From Sulfurimonas sediminis (GTDB lineage Bacteria; Campylobacterota; Campylobacteria; Campylobacterales; Sulfurimonadaceae): a DNA stretch of 64,000 nucleotides. Below the pieces are notes generated by a model that saw only the letters and a list, made by a program, of their open reading frames with translations, was not told where the DNA came from and made no database searches. The stretch's first letter is position 1. Every line of letters starts with the position of its first letter. The translations under genes were made by a program, and so were the position numbers. Shown here piece by piece: positions 35,146 through 44,753 of the stretch. The stretch spans positions 868,001-932,000 of the forward strand of contig NZ_CP041235.1 of NCBI RefSeq assembly GCF_014905115.1, given 5' to 3'.

Positions 35146-35661
35146 ATGATTATGTTAAAAAAATTAAAATTCTTTTTAAAACCATCGGACAGACAATCTG
35201 TTGATCAGCTGCTGCATGAAGCCAAACGGGTATGCACTTTACTTGGAAGAGGTGTGTTGCGTGATCTGGAAATTGACGGTTACCGGTATGATATTTCGAT
35301 TGCTGTACGCGAATTAGGATTAGACACAGAGCTGGTTTCCCAACTGGTTGATGATTATGTTGCTCAGGTCATTAAGGCAATTGTGCAGTTTGAGAGTTAT
35401 TTGGCGGCACTTCAGGATTCACAGGACAATCATGACAATTTGGATTACACCCCATTGAGAGAATTGGCACATAAAAATCTCGGTGTTGCAAGAAATTTAC
35501 GCATAAAAGATGCAGAAATACTTCTTTATGAGTTAATGAAAAAAGACAACCTGGACTATTTACTTGCCTGTTTGGAGGCTTTAAAGGTTTGTGCCATCAA
35601 ACTGAGTCCAAAGTGTGCCTATGATACACTCAAGCTTATTGAAGTGAAAAGTACTTTATAA
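35146..35661 (+). CDS. Unknown helical protein
   Basis: 171 residues, predicted mostly helical, no membrane segment. The N-terminal third has 'LGRGVLRDLEIDGYRYDISI', and the rest is helical repeats with two Cys near the C-terminus ('ALKVCAIKLSPKCAYDTLKL'). A second ATG (MLKKLK) lies two codons in. No known family recognised. Stands alone between htpG and a convergent pair of small membrane genes. Confidence 0.6.
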   Translation: MIMLKKLKFFLKPSDRQSVDQLLHEAKRVCTLLGRGVLRDLEIDGYRYDISIAVRELGLDTELVSQLVDDYVAQVIKAIVQFESYLAALQDSQDNHDNLDYTPLRELAHKNLGVARNLRIKDAEILLYELMKKDNLDYLLACLEALKVCAIKLSPKCAYDTLKLIEVKSTL

Positions 35662-35669
35662 ATAAACAG

Positions 35670-35840
35670 TTATCTGTTTTTTAAGGAATGAGAAATCTGT
35701 TCAAGTTTTCCTTTTGGTTTGATAGATATTTTTTCTTCTTTTTTGTGTATAGGAAGAGCAAAAGCCAAAAGTATAAATATAAATGAGAAAACAATTGCGC
35801 TTAAAGCAGTAAGGACAAGTTTAAGCTTAAAATCTTTCAT
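35670..35840 (-). CDS. Small single-helix membrane protein
   Basis: 56 residues, read directly from the sequence: MKDFKLKLVLTALSAIVFSF..., one membrane helix (about 8-28), then a basic tail (HKKEEKISIKPKGKLEQISH) ending SLKNR. A strong AAAGGA site sits 6 bases before the ATG, and the gene follows the 101-residue gene by 9 bp, so they form an operon. Function unknown; topology suggests a short membrane-anchored subunit. Confidence 0.6.
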   Translation of the reverse strand: MKDFKLKLVLTALSAIVFSFIFILLAFALPIHKKEEKISIKPKGKLEQISHSLKNR

Positions 35841-35849
35841 ACTGTTCCT

Positions 35850-36155
35850 TTAGGAGTTCTCTTTTTGCTCATTCGTCATATAAATCCAAAACTCTTTATG
35901 TGTATATCCTTTATTGAGAAAAAAGAGTTGTAAAATTGTTACTCTGTAAAGAGTAACAAGCATTTTTGCATAAGGAATAAAAAGACTTAAGCGTATGAGT
36001 AATGGCTGCTCTTTGTCACCTTTGGATTCTATCATCTCTTTCATGCCGATATTGTTACTTAAATATACTCCAAACATAATTGAAAATACAAAATTCAAGA
36101 TAAGACCAAAAATTACATAGGCCATAAAGTTCTGCTCGTACATACCTGCTATCAT
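35850..36155 (-). CDS. Small membrane protein, function unknown
   Basis: 101 residues. One clear helix ('FMAYVIFGLILNFVFSIMFGVYL'), a charged segment, and a second hydrophobic part ('LIRLSLFIPYAKMLVTLYRVTILQLFFL'). AGGATG precedes the first ATG; a second ATG lies four codons in. Co-oriented with the 56-residue gene. No known family recognised. Confidence 0.6.
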   Translation of the reverse strand: MIAGMYEQNFMAYVIFGLILNFVFSIMFGVYLSNNIGMKEMIESKGDKEQPLLIRLSLFIPYAKMLVTLYRVTILQLFFLNKGYTHKEFWIYMTNEQKENS

Positions 36156-36270
36156 CTGAAAAACATCCTAATATTTTATCTGTTAAAACATTTTAGCTAA
36201 AAATTATTAGTGTTTAGTTTAAGTGATGAAATTAAGTCACCAAAAAGTAACAATTGTGCAGTAATTTAAA

Positions 36271-36317
36271 AATAAAGTTTTTTCAACAACTTTATTTAAA
36301 CATCTTTATACTATACT
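36271..36317 (+). promoter_or_regulatory. Promoter region of the oad operon
   Basis: AATAAAGTT and AACTTTATT (36271-36296) form a 9-bp stem with an 8-base loop, followed by two overlapping TATACT hexamers (36307-36312, 36312-36317) as -10 candidates. oadG starts 33 bp later behind AAAGGG. The hairpin may be an operator or a terminator for leftward transcripts. The rest of 36156-36270 is AT-rich with nothing else clear. Confidence 0.45.
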
Positions 36318-36349
36318 AAGCCCACAAATTATGAATAAAGGGTAATTTA

Positions 36350-36592
36350 ATGGAAGCAAACCTCATTATGGAGGGAGTTAAATTTATGTTTTTAGGAATG
36401 GGAACCGTGTTCGTGTTTCTAATTATAATGATTCTTTCAGTCAATCTGATGTCATTGATAATACATAAATTTTTTCCTGAACCACAGGCAGCTGAAGAGA
36501 CTGTTTCTGGGAATGCAACACAGCAACAACAAGACAAAAAAAAGATAATTGCAGCGATAACAGCTGCAATTGCACACCATAAACAAGGTTAA
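36350..36592 (+). CDS. oadG: Oxaloacetate decarboxylase gamma subunit
   Basis: 80 residues. One N-terminal membrane helix ('GMGTVFVFLIIMILSVNLMS'), then a polar Gln- and Ala-rich stretch and a short helix ending in 'AAIAHHKQG'. Matches OadG, which anchors the alpha subunit to the beta subunit. Eight base pairs before oadA. Confidence 0.88.
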   Translation: MEANLIMEGVKFMFLGMGTVFVFLIIMILSVNLMSLIIHKFFPEPQAAEETVSGNATQQQQDKKKIIAAITAAIAHHKQG

Positions 36593-36600
36593 GGATTATA

Positions 36601-38412
36601 ATGGCTAAGAAATTTATAGATGTAATGGATACAACTTTCAGGGATGGTTTCCAGTCAGTATTTGGTGGACGTGTATTGATGGAAGATTTTTTTCCGGCAG
36701 TAGAGGCCGCAAAAATGGCAGGTATTAACCACTTTGAATTTGGCGGGGGAGCAAGATTTCAATCATTATACTTTTATTTGAGAGAAGATGCATTTGAAAT
36801 GATGGACAGGTTCCGTAAAATTGTAGGTCCGGATGCAAATCTGCAGACACTTGCTCGGGGAGTAAATACTGTAATGCTCGATACCGGTTCAAAAGAACTG
36901 ATAGACCTGCATGCAAAAATGTTTAAAAAACACGGAACAACGACAATCCGTAACTTTGATGCACTGAATGATGTGGAAAACCTGAAGTATTCAGCGGAAA
37001 GAATCAAACATCACGGCTTGAAACATGAAGCGGTTGTAACTATGATGGACTTACCACCGGGGTGCCATGGTGCTCATAATGTTGAGTTTTATGAAAAAAC
37101 ACTTCGTGATATTTTGGACAGCGGTCTTCCGTTTGACAGTATCTGTTTTAAAGATGCAAGCGGGACATCAAATCCTCAAAAAGTTTTTGAGACTATTACG
37201 ATGGCAAGAAAACTTTTAGGAGATGACACGCATATTCGCCTTCATACACATGAAACTGCCGGTGTTTCTGTAGCAGCATATATGGCTGCGCTTGAGGCTG
37301 GAATTGATGGTATAGATATGGCAGCAGCTCCTGTGAGTGGTGGAACATCTCAGCCTGATATTTTAACAATGTTGCATGCAACAAAAGGGATGAATTACGA
37401 TCTTGGCGGACTTGAAATTGGTAAAATTCTTACTTATGAAAAAGAGTTACAGTCATGCCTTAGTGACTATTTTATGCCACCTGAAGCGACAATGGTTTCT
37501 CCTATTATTCCGTTTTCGCCAATGCCTGGCGGTGCTTTGACTGCAAACACTCAGATGATGCGTGATAACGGCATCATGGATAAATTTCCGGATGTAATTG
37601 CTGCAATGCAGGAAGTTGTAGAAAAAGGTGGTTATGGTACTTCTGTGACACCGGTTTCTCAGTTTTATTTCCAGCAGGCACTCAACAATGTAATGCAGGG
37701 GCCATGGAAAGCTATTGCTCCCGGTTATGGAAAAATGGTTTTAGGATACTTTGGAAAAACTCCGGTAGAACCAGATCCGGAAATTGTTAAAATTGCTTCA
37801 GAGCAGTTGAAACTTGAGCCGACAACAAAAAAAGCACTTGATTTGGCAGATGCAGATCCTGCAAAATCTTTAGAGAACTGGATTAACAGACTCAAAGAAG
37901 AAGGTATAGAAATAACAGAAGAAAATATTTTTATAGCAGCTGCATGTCAAGAGAAAGGAATCACTTTCCTTAAAGGTGAAGGTGAATTAAACGTTCGTAA
38001 AATATCAGAAATGAAAAAAGAAACAGAAAAAGATTGTGAAGGAAGTTCAATGGGTAGTGGAAATTATACAGTAGTAGTAGATGGTCAAAAGTTTAGTGTT
38101 CAGGTAGCAGAGGGTGATGCGGATATTCAGGTAACAGCAGTAAATGGTGAGAGTGCTGCTCCATCAACAACTACAGCAGCACCTACGGTGTCAGGGAATG
38201 ATGTAGAAATTAAAGCACTTCTTCCAGGTAATGTTTGGAAAATTGTTGCAAATCCAGGTCAGAGTGTTAACGAAGGTGATGTAATCATGATTTTAGAATC
38301 TATGAAAATGGAAATAGATGTTGTAGCACCTCGTGGTGGTGTTATTAAGTCTATTAATGTAGCTACAAATGATAAAGTTGTAGAAGGTCAAGTCGTAGCA
38401 GTATTAGGATAA
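36601..38412 (+). CDS. oadA: Oxaloacetate decarboxylase alpha subunit (biotin-dependent)
   Basis: 603 residues. N-terminal carboxyltransferase TIM barrel ('[18 protein letters not shown]', metal site '[10 protein letters not shown]'), a conserved linker domain, an Ala/Thr/Pro-rich hinge (about 510-530), and a C-terminal biotinyl domain with '[11 protein letters not shown]'; Lys569 is the predicted biotin site. Similar proteins act as pyruvate carboxylase subunit B, but the flanking oadG and oadB point to the sodium-pumping decarboxylase. Confidence 0.95.
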   Translation: MAKKFIDVMDTTFRDGFQSVFGGRVLMEDFFPAVEAAKMAGINHFEFGGGARFQSLYFYLREDAFEMMDRFRKIVGPDANLQTLARGVNTVMLDTGSKELIDLHAKMFKKHGTTTIRNFDALNDVENLKYSAERIKHHGLKHEAVVTMMDLPPGCHGAHNVEFYEKTLRDILDSGLPFDSICFKDASGTSNPQKVFETITMARKLLGDDTHIRLHTHETAGVSVAAYMAALEAGIDGIDMAAAPVSGGTSQPDILTMLHATKGMNYDLGGLEIGKILTYEKELQSCLSDYFMPPEATMVSPIIPFSPMPGGALTANTQMMRDNGIMDKFPDVIAAMQEVVEKGGYGTSVTPVSQFYFQQALNNVMQGPWKAIAPGYGKMVLGYFGKTPVEPDPEIVKIASEQLKLEPTTKKALDLADADPAKSLENWINRLKEEGIEITEENIFIAAACQEKGITFLKGEGELNVRKISEMKKETEKDCEGSSMGSGNYTVVVDGQKFSVQVAEGDADIQVTAVNGESAAPSTTTAAPTVSGNDVEIKALLPGNVWKIVANPGQSVNEGDVIMILESMKMEIDVVAPRGGVIKSINVATNDKVVEGQVVAVLG

Positions 38413-38416
38413 GCGA

Positions 38417-39745
38417 ATGAAAAAAATTGTACTTAAGTTTTTAGCTCTTATAATGCTTTTTGCATTCTCAAATGCGATGGCATCGGAGCATGCAACAGTT
38501 GCTGAAGAAGCACGAACAACACATAAAGAAGAGAACTATCATCCAAAACCTATGAGTGAAATGATTGTTAATTTTCTAAAATCAACAGGAATTGTCGCTC
38601 TTGTAAGTCCAAGAGAGGATGAGATGAGTGCGACAGGACAAAAGATGAGTGATTTTCATAAAGGTCTTGGCCGTGTGATTATGATTCTTATCGTCTTTTT
38701 ACTTTTTTATCTTGGAGTCGCAAAAGGGTTTGAACCATTGTTACTCTTACCAATTGCCTTTGGCGGATTATTGGCAAATATTCCTATTGCCGGTATTGCA
38801 GGAGAGCATGGTTTCCTTGGTGTAATTTACAATATGGGACTTTCAAATGAGCTTTTTCCTATTATCATCTTTATGGGTGTTGGGGCAATGACTGATTTTG
38901 GTCCACTGCTCTCGAACCCTAAAACTGCACTACTTGGTGGAGCAGCTCAGTTTGGTATTTTCGGGACGCTTGTTGGAGCAGTTGCTCTTGCACATTTTGG
39001 TTTTGTTGACTTTACTCTGCAGCAGGCTTCTGCAATTTCAATAATTGGTGGAGCAGATGGTCCGACTTCTATTTTTATTGCAACAAAACTTGCACCAGAA
39101 CTTTTAGGGGCGATTGCGGTTGCTTCATATAGTTATATGGCTATGGTGCCAATTATTCAGCCTCCAATTATGAAGGCTTTGACAAATGAAAAAGAGAGAA
39201 AGATTAAAATGACAACATTGCGTCATGTTTCTCGCTTGGAAAAACTTGTATTTCCAATACTTGTTTTGATGCTGGCAATTTTAGTTCTACCAGAGTCTAC
39301 GCCATTAATTGGTGCATTTATGTTTGGTAACTTCTTAAAAGAATCAGGTGTTGTAGAGCGTTTAAATGATACATTGCAAAATGCTCTTATCAACATTACA
39401 ACGATTTTCTTAGGGCTTGGTGTTGGTTCAAAACTTGCAGCTGATCAATTTCTTGTACCTGAAACAATGTTTATTATGGTTTTAGGAATTGTTGCATTTT
39501 CTGTGGGTACTGCAGCAGGTGTATTAATGGCGAAATTTATGAATCTTTTCCCTGGAAACAAGATAAATCCTCTTATTGGTTCAGCGGGTGTTTCTGCTGT
39601 TCCTATGGCAGCGCGTGTATCAAATAAAGTCGGTATGGAATATGACCGCACTAATATGCTTCTAATGCATGCGATGGGTCCAAATGTGGCGGGAGTTATA
39701 GGTTCAGCTGTAGCAGCTGGTGTATTGATCTCTTTATTCCAATAA
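38417..39745 (+). CDS. oadB: Oxaloacetate decarboxylase beta subunit (sodium pump)
   Basis: 442 residues. N-terminal signal-like helix ([20 protein letters not shown]) and polar stretch, then about ten membrane helices. OadB signatures: '[24 protein letters not shown]' (in two parts), '[20 protein letters not shown]' and the C-terminal '[12 protein letters not shown]'-like '[18 protein letters not shown]'. It couples decarboxylation of carboxybiotin to Na+ export. Starts 4 bp after oadA. The signal-like start before the first conserved helix is longer than in the classic Klebsiella protein. Confidence 0.94.
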   Translation: MKKIVLKFLALIMLFAFSNAMASEHATVAEEARTTHKEENYHPKPMSEMIVNFLKSTGIVALVSPREDEMSATGQKMSDFHKGLGRVIMILIVFLLFYLGVAKGFEPLLLLPIAFGGLLANIPIAGIAGEHGFLGVIYNMGLSNELFPIIIFMGVGAMTDFGPLLSNPKTALLGGAAQFGIFGTLVGAVALAHFGFVDFTLQQASAISIIGGADGPTSIFIATKLAPELLGAIAVASYSYMAMVPIIQPPIMKALTNEKERKIKMTTLRHVSRLEKLVFPILVLMLAILVLPESTPLIGAFMFGNFLKESGVVERLNDTLQNALINITTIFLGLGVGSKLAADQFLVPETMFIMVLGIVAFSVGTAAGVLMAKFMNLFPGNKINPLIGSAGVSAVPMAARVSNKVGMEYDRTNMLLMHAMGPNVAGVIGSAVAAGVLISLFQ

Positions 39746-40104
39746 TAATTAATCGGCACGAAATTCAAAGCACCCCATTTACGCTTTAGCGACAGGGATG
39801 TCGGCATTTAGTGCCAGAAGCGACGCAATTGCGTCGTTATCTCCTCATCGATGCAAATACTTCAAATTCCAATATTTTTTTCATAAAGAATTCATAGTTC
39901 AAATAATTATTTATTATTTATTAAATTTGAAAATTATGCTGTTACAACTTGAAACAACAGCTAAGAATATTTATGCATAAGCATGAAATAGGGTTGCTAT
40001 ATTCAATAATATTCGCATAATTGTATCGAACAATTATATTTTTGAATATTCACTATGTAGAATAAAAATATAATAAATTGTAACTAATTAAATCAGGCGA
40101 ATAA
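39746..40104. other. 359-bp non-coding gap rich in short palindromes
   Basis: No convincing gene. Contains a degenerate relic of the intergenic repeat family (about 39755-39817, with ACGCTTTAGCG and GTCGGCA...GTGCC), a perfect 16-bp palindrome CGACGCAATTGCGTCG (39821-39836), stems GCTGTT/AACAGC (39938-39961), ATGC/GCAT (about 39973-39984) and AATTGT/ACAATT (40019-40035), and the palindrome TGAATATTCA (40043-40052). Terminator of oadB and promoter/operator of the response-regulator gene should both be here. Confidence 0.5.
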
Positions 40105-40809
40105 GTGACAAATACAGAATTATTATCTATAACAAAAAAACTTACTGTTTTATATGCAGAAGATGACTTGGAGATGAGAAAAAGTACAACTGCTTTATTG
40201 AAAAATTTTTTCTCTCATATTTATACTGCATTTGACGGTAGAGAAGCCCTGGAAATATATAATAACAATCTTGCGAATATTGATCTTGTGATTACAGATA
40301 TCTTGATGCCACACTTAAACGGCATAGAACTTACAAAAGAAATATTATCTATAAATAAAGAACAAAAATTTATAGTTATATCTGCTTATAATGAAACAAG
40401 CTATTTTATTGAACTAATTAATACCGGAGCTGTTATAGGGTTTTTGCAAAAACCTATTAAACGTCAAGAATTATTGAATATTTTAACGACTGCATCTCTC
40501 TTTTATAAAGAGGAATATGAAACTACTATCCCACTGAAAGATGGATTTTTATGGAATAAAGAGCTTAAGAGACTTTTTTTAGAAGGTAAAGAGATTCCAT
40601 TGAGTGCCAATGAAACTAAACTTTTAGATCTGTTTTTAAGCTATCCTAACACTGTCTTTTCTGCTATTGATTTGCACATTTATCTTTTTGAAGACACTAA
40701 AGAGTTTTCGGAAGATTCTATAAAAAGCTTTATTAAACGTCTCAGAAAAAAGATCCCTTTATCCTCAATACAAACACACAAAGATTTAGGTTATTCTCTG
40801 AGTATCTAG
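40105..40809 (+). CDS. OmpR-type response regulator
   Basis: 234 residues from a GTG behind CAGGCGA. Receiver domain 1-125 with 'LYAEDD', phospho-acceptor Asp65 in 'ITDILMPHLNG', and 'LQKPIKRQELL' near residue 115. The C-terminal winged helix (about 140-234; 'NETKLLDLFLSYPNTVFSAI', 'IKSFIKRLRKKIPLSSIQTH') is of the OmpR/PhoB type. Binds DNA, most likely the direct repeats directly behind its own gene. No kinase is adjacent; the nearest is at 46988. Confidence 0.92.
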   Translation: MTNTELLSITKKLTVLYAEDDLEMRKSTTALLKNFFSHIYTAFDGREALEIYNNNLANIDLVITDILMPHLNGIELTKEILSINKEQKFIVISAYNETSYFIELINTGAVIGFLQKPIKRQELLNILTTASLFYKEEYETTIPLKDGFLWNKELKRLFLEGKEIPLSANETKLLDLFLSYPNTVFSAIDLHIYLFEDTKEFSEDSIKSFIKRLRKKIPLSSIQTHKDLGYSLSI

Positions 40810-40812
40810 TTT

Positions 40813-40846
40813 TTGACACCTTCTTGACACTTCTCAATAATATAAT
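40813..40846 (+). promoter_or_regulatory. Direct-repeat box and -10 element of the signalling operon
   Basis: TTGACAC (40813-40819), four bases, TTGACAC (40824-40830): two identical 7-mers at an 11-bp period, the layout OmpR/PhoB-family regulators bind. TATAAT lies at 40841-40846, so the box covers the -35 area, as at class II activated promoters. The PAS gene starts 33 bp after the -10. That the regulator encoded just upstream binds here is inference. Confidence 0.6.
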
Positions 40847-40878
40847 TTGTCTAATAAAATTTTTTATTAGGATATTTT

Positions 40879-41364
40879 ATGGAAATTCAAATGAAGCAAG
40901 ATGAACTCATTGTCTCAAAAACAGACACAAAAGGGCGAATTACCTATGGTAATTTCTATTTTATTTCAATATCTGGCTATTCAGAACAAGAGTTACTCAA
41001 TGCTCCGCATAATATTTTGCGTCATCCCGATATGCCTCGTGTTATCTTTAAACTTTTGTGGGATCGCATTCAAGCCAAAAAGTATATCAATGCTTATGTA
41101 AAGAACCTTACAAAAAATGGAGACTATTATTGGGTTTTTGCAAATGTGACTGCATCTTTAGACGTGCATGGAAACATTATTGGCTACTATTCAGTTAGAA
41201 GAGCTCCATCAGTAAGAGGTATAAATATAATTGAAAAACTCTATAAAGAGTTGCGTCAAGCTGAAGCGAGTGGTGGAATAAGTGCTTCATTGAAAATATT
41301 GGAAAAACAATTACAACAAGAGGGGCAGAACTATGATGAATTTATTCTCAATCTTCAAAAATAA
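40879..41364 (+). CDS. Aer-type PAS sensor protein
   Basis: 161 residues, soluble. PAS domain (about 10-115) with the Aer/CetB hallmarks '[21 protein letters not shown]', '[20 protein letters not shown]' and '[17 protein letters not shown]'. Aer PAS domains bind FAD and sense redox state; some relatives bind haem. A helical tail follows (120-161). It overlaps the next gene, a soluble chemoreceptor, by 32 bp, echoing the split CetA/CetB energy-taxis pair of Campylobacter. Confidence 0.88.
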   Translation: MEIQMKQDELIVSKTDTKGRITYGNFYFISISGYSEQELLNAPHNILRHPDMPRVIFKLLWDRIQAKKYINAYVKNLTKNGDYYWVFANVTASLDVHGNIIGYYSVRRAPSVRGINIIEKLYKELRQAEASGGISASLKILEKQLQQEGQNYDEFILNLQK

Positions 41365-42628
41365 AAAAAGAAAAAGTGATGAAGCACTACTGGATCAGGT
41401 AAACAGTGTAATGGCAGACGCGGCAAACGGTAACCTTGAAAAAAGAGTTACCAATATTTCGCAAGATTCCAAATACTATAATATGGCATGGAATTATAAT
41501 AATTTACTAGACCAGGTTGAAGCATTCATGCGTGACAGTGAAACTGCTATAAAGCTTGCAACCAATGGTGATAACAGTATCGTGATGTTTCAAGATGGAT
41601 TTAAAGGTATATTTGCCCGTTCGGTTGAGCCGATAAATAAATCATTAGAGGGCATTAAGTCAGGAATACAGTTAAGAACACAGGGAAATCTTTCGAAAAA
41701 ATTTAATGAAATCGGAGGCGGAAGTGTTGGCGGTGTTTTACAGGTTAAAAAAGATATAGAGTTTGGTAATGAGATATCCAAGACAATTTTACAAACATCA
41801 AAAGATACCAGCAAAGCATCACAGGATAGTATCCAATCGATAGAATCTGTTCAAAATAATTTTGAAAAACTTGATGAAAGCATAACTGAAACAGTGAAAG
41901 GGATTGATGCCCTCAATCAACAGTCATTAGAAATTTCTACCATTGTTGAATTGATTCAAGATATAGCAGAACAGACAAACCTGCTCGCACTCAATGCTGC
42001 GATAGAAGCTGCACGTGCCGGTGAACATGGTAGAGGTTTTGCCGTTGTTGCCGATGAAGTAAGAAAACTTGCAGAAAGAACACAAAAAGCTACGACAGAG
42101 ATATCTATGACTATTTCAACTTTAAAACAGGAAACCAATGAAATATCAGAAGAATCTGAGACAATGTACGAATTGGCAAAAGAGTCTCAAAAATATCTGG
42201 AGAGTTTATATACGACACTGCAAAGTTTTAACAGATCTGCAAAAGAAACTGCCGATAATGCAAATCATATTAACAATATTTTTCTTATATCCGTTGCCAA
42301 AATTGATCATATTGTTTTTAAATCAAAAGCGTATTCGACACTTTTAAGTCAGAATATTTCGGAACCGTTAGCAGATCATCTTTCATGCCGTTTTGGAAAA
42401 TGGTATCTTAATGACGGTAAAGAGCAGTTCGGCAAAACAAAAGTGTATAACAAACTTGATGCTCATCACAAAGTAGTCCATGACTCTGCCATAAAAAACA
42501 TGAAGTTTGCCAAGAGTAAAACAGCACTTTTCCCAGAAAACACAGAAGAGATTATTAAAAATTTTACCGTTATGGAAAATGCAAGTAACGAGCTTTTTCA
42601 TTTACTTGATTTAATGATAGAGGAGTAA
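41333..42628 (+). CDS. Soluble chemoreceptor with C-terminal CZB domain
   Basis: 431 residues without membrane helices. The N-terminal 20-150 resembles HAMP-like helices ('NGNLEKRV', 'QGNLSKKF'). The signalling hairpin tip is '[20 protein letters not shown]' followed by '[19 protein letters not shown]'. The C-terminal part (about 325-431) is a chemoreceptor zinc-binding domain: His in '[14 protein letters not shown]', '[11 protein letters not shown]', and paired His in '[12 protein letters not shown]'. CZB domains sense zinc or hypochlorous acid through a Cys-zinc switch. It probably takes redox input from the PAS protein upstream. Confidence 0.9.
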   Translation: MMNLFSIFKNKKRKSDEALLDQVNSVMADAANGNLEKRVTNISQDSKYYNMAWNYNNLLDQVEAFMRDSETAIKLATNGDNSIVMFQDGFKGIFARSVEPINKSLEGIKSGIQLRTQGNLSKKFNEIGGGSVGGVLQVKKDIEFGNEISKTILQTSKDTSKASQDSIQSIESVQNNFEKLDESITETVKGIDALNQQSLEISTIVELIQDIAEQTNLLALNAAIEAARAGEHGRGFAVVADEVRKLAERTQKATTEISMTISTLKQETNEISEESETMYELAKESQKYLESLYTTLQSFNRSAKETADNANHINNIFLISVAKIDHIVFKSKAYSTLLSQNISEPLADHLSCRFGKWYLNDGKEQFGKTKVYNKLDAHHKVVHDSAIKNMKFAKSKTALFPENTEEIIKNFTVMENASNELFHLLDLMIEE

Positions 42629-42632
42629 AAGA

Positions 42633-44312
42633 GTGCCACTGCAGGAGTTGCAAAATTACGCAAAAGAACTTCACTTGCTTTTTGTCGAAGATGATGTAGA
42701 TGCGCGAACAAGTACATCGGAAATGTTGAAAAATATTTTTACCCATATTACAGTTGTTACAAACGGACAGGAAGGGATAGAAAAATTTCAAAATGAAAAA
42801 TTTCATATAATTATTACAGATATCAATATGCCTGTAATGAACGGTCTTGATATGATAGAAAAAATTCGCCAACAAGATATAAAAATCCCAATCTTCATAT
42901 TATCTGCCTATAATGATGCAGAATATATTTTACGAGCGATTCAACTTGGGATAGACGGATTTATTATAAAACCGCTTATCTATCAACAGTTTCTTACAGT
43001 TTTAAAAAAAGCATTGGAAAAGATTCATCTAGAGACACTTGCTAAAAATTATCAAGAACAGCTTGAAATAGAAATTAAAAAACAAACGCAGGAGTTGAGG
43101 CATAAGTTATATTTTGATGATTTAACCGGTTTGTGCAACCGCTATGCTCTGTTTGAAGATTTAAAAAAAATTACTGTACCAATTCTTTTTATTATAGATA
43201 TCAATGGATTTAAATCTATTAATGAAATTTATGGCGCAGAGACTGGTTCTTTTGTATTACAAGAGTTTGCACATTTTCTACAACACTTTACTGCAGCTGA
43301 AAATTATAAAACATATAGAATTTCGGCAGATGAATTTGTTGTTTTGGATGACTGTAAATATATTGATTTTGAAAAATATGAAATTTTTCTACAAGACTTC
43401 TTTAGAGAGTTTGCATCTTTTCGGGTTGTAACTGAGCAGGATATAATTTCGATAGAAGTTACTGTAGGGATGTCAACTTCACAATATAATTCGTACGAAT
43501 ATGCAACAATTGCATTGGAGTATGCTAAAAAACATAAAAAACAGTATATGATGTATTCCAATACTATTGATAACCGATCTGCAAAACAGGATATTCTTAT
43601 CTGGAAAGATAAGATTAAAAATGCAATTGAGAATAATGATATTGTTACAGTTTACCAAGGTATCGTCAATCAGGAAGAAAAAGCAGTCAAGTATGAAGCT
43701 CTCATGCGACTTCGTGATGAAGATGGCACACTGATCTCTCCTTACTATTTTTTGGATATTGCAATAAAAACAGGACTCTACCCTCAACTCTCTTCGTATG
43801 TAATATTTACGAATCTGAAAAAGATAAAAGAGATACAAATACCTATTGGCATTAATTTTACAGTCAATGATATTAAAAACAAACTTTTTATTGATGAGAT
43901 TGAGGATTATATTAAAAAGAATCCTGATGTCGGTTCGTTGGTGGTAATGGAGATTACTGAGAGTCAGAGTATGGAAAATTTTGATGATATAAGAATATTT
44001 ATTGATCGTTTTAGGAAATATGGTGTAAAATTTGCCATTGATGACTTTGGTAGCGGATTCTCAAATTTTGAAAATATTTTAAATATAGCACCAGACTATA
44101 TTAAAATAGATGGTTCACTTATAAAAGATATTGATAAAAATGAAAAATCTTTTATTCTGGTAGAAGCGATAGTGGAATTTTCTCATAAACTCAATATAAA
44201 AGTGATTGCTGAGTTTGTACATTCTAAAAAGATTTTTGAAATATTAAAATCTTTTCAAGTGGATGACTATCAAGGTTTTTATTTTTATGAACCAAATGAA
44301 AAAATAATTTAG
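42633..44312 (+). CDS. REC-GGDEF(degenerate)-EAL phosphodiesterase
   Basis: 559 residues from a GTG. Receiver 1-125 (phospho-acceptor Asp63 in 'ITDINMPVMNG'), coiled linker, a GGDEF domain (about 158-315) whose motif is SADEF (231-235) and so probably inactive as cyclase, and EAL (about 325-559) with 'KYEALMRLR', 'GINFTVNDI', 'VMEITESQ', 'IDDFGSGFSNFE' and 'IKIDGSLI'. The late motif reads AEFVH instead of AEGVE, but the acidic metal ligands are kept. Predicted c-di-GMP phosphodiesterase controlled by phosphorylation. Confidence 0.9.
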   Translation: MPLQELQNYAKELHLLFVEDDVDARTSTSEMLKNIFTHITVVTNGQEGIEKFQNEKFHIIITDINMPVMNGLDMIEKIRQQDIKIPIFILSAYNDAEYILRAIQLGIDGFIIKPLIYQQFLTVLKKALEKIHLETLAKNYQEQLEIEIKKQTQELRHKLYFDDLTGLCNRYALFEDLKKITVPILFIIDINGFKSINEIYGAETGSFVLQEFAHFLQHFTAAENYKTYRISADEFVVLDDCKYIDFEKYEIFLQDFFREFASFRVVTEQDIISIEVTVGMSTSQYNSYEYATIALEYAKKHKKQYMMYSNTIDNRSAKQDILIWKDKIKNAIENNDIVTVYQGIVNQEEKAVKYEALMRLRDEDGTLISPYYFLDIAIKTGLYPQLSSYVIFTNLKKIKEIQIPIGINFTVNDIKNKLFIDEIEDYIKKNPDVGSLVVMEITESQSMENFDDIRIFIDRFRKYGVKFAIDDFGSGFSNFENILNIAPDYIKIDGSLIKDIDKNEKSFILVEAIVEFSHKLNIKVIAEFVHSKKIFEILKSFQVDDYQGFYFYEPNEKII

Positions 44313-44320
44313 GAGAAAAA

Positions 44321-44746
44321 ATGGATAAAAAAATGGCACTAAGCAAGAAGCAAATCGGACTTGAAACTTCTATGGTTGCAAACAAATTAACAGATGAGTG
44401 TATTTATGTAAGCCTATTTGGACTGTTGGATTCAGCTCGTATAGAAGATGTCTCAAAAAAAATAACCAAAATCAGTGAATCAGACAAAATTGTCTGTGTT
44501 ATATTGGATTTATACAATGTTGATGCAATTGATACAGCAGTTGCCGGATATATAAACAGGTTGGGAAATATACTTAAATTGATGGGTATTGAACCTATCA
44601 TATGTGGCATTAAAGCAGAGTTGGCCGAGAAGATGGTAAAAACAGATATTCAGTTTAGCGGAATACAGATAATTAGAAATTTACAGGATGCACTGCTTGT
44701 GAGTTTTAAAGTTACAGGGTATAAACTTATAAAAACAGAAAAATAG
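44321..44746 (+). CDS. STAS-domain protein (anti-sigma antagonist-like)
   Basis: 141 residues. STAS fold with 'IYVSLFGLLDSARIEDVSKK', 'IVCVILDLYNVDAIDTAVAGYINRL' (in two parts) and 'GIEPIICGIKAELAEKMV', closest by eye to the RsbS/RsbR group. The phosphorylation site would be Thr in 'DAIDTAVA'. Proteins like this are switched by an RsbT-type kinase, which is what the next gene encodes (8 bp away). Confidence 0.85.
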   Translation: MDKKMALSKKQIGLETSMVANKLTDECIYVSLFGLLDSARIEDVSKKITKISESDKIVCVILDLYNVDAIDTAVAGYINRLGNILKLMGIEPIICGIKAELAEKMVKTDIQFSGIQIIRNLQDALLVSFKVTGYKLIKTEK

Positions 44747-44753
44747 TTGTATT

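Noticed and set aside
39798-39980. 60-residue plus-strand open frame in the gap after oadB
   Set aside because: It covers palindromes and repeat relics, has no ribosome site, and its composition is unlike a protein.
40813-40829. TTGACA as a -35 box for the PAS operon
   Set aside because: Both TTGACA copies are at the wrong distance (22 and 11 bp) from TATAAT; the 11-bp periodic direct repeat fits a regulator site better.
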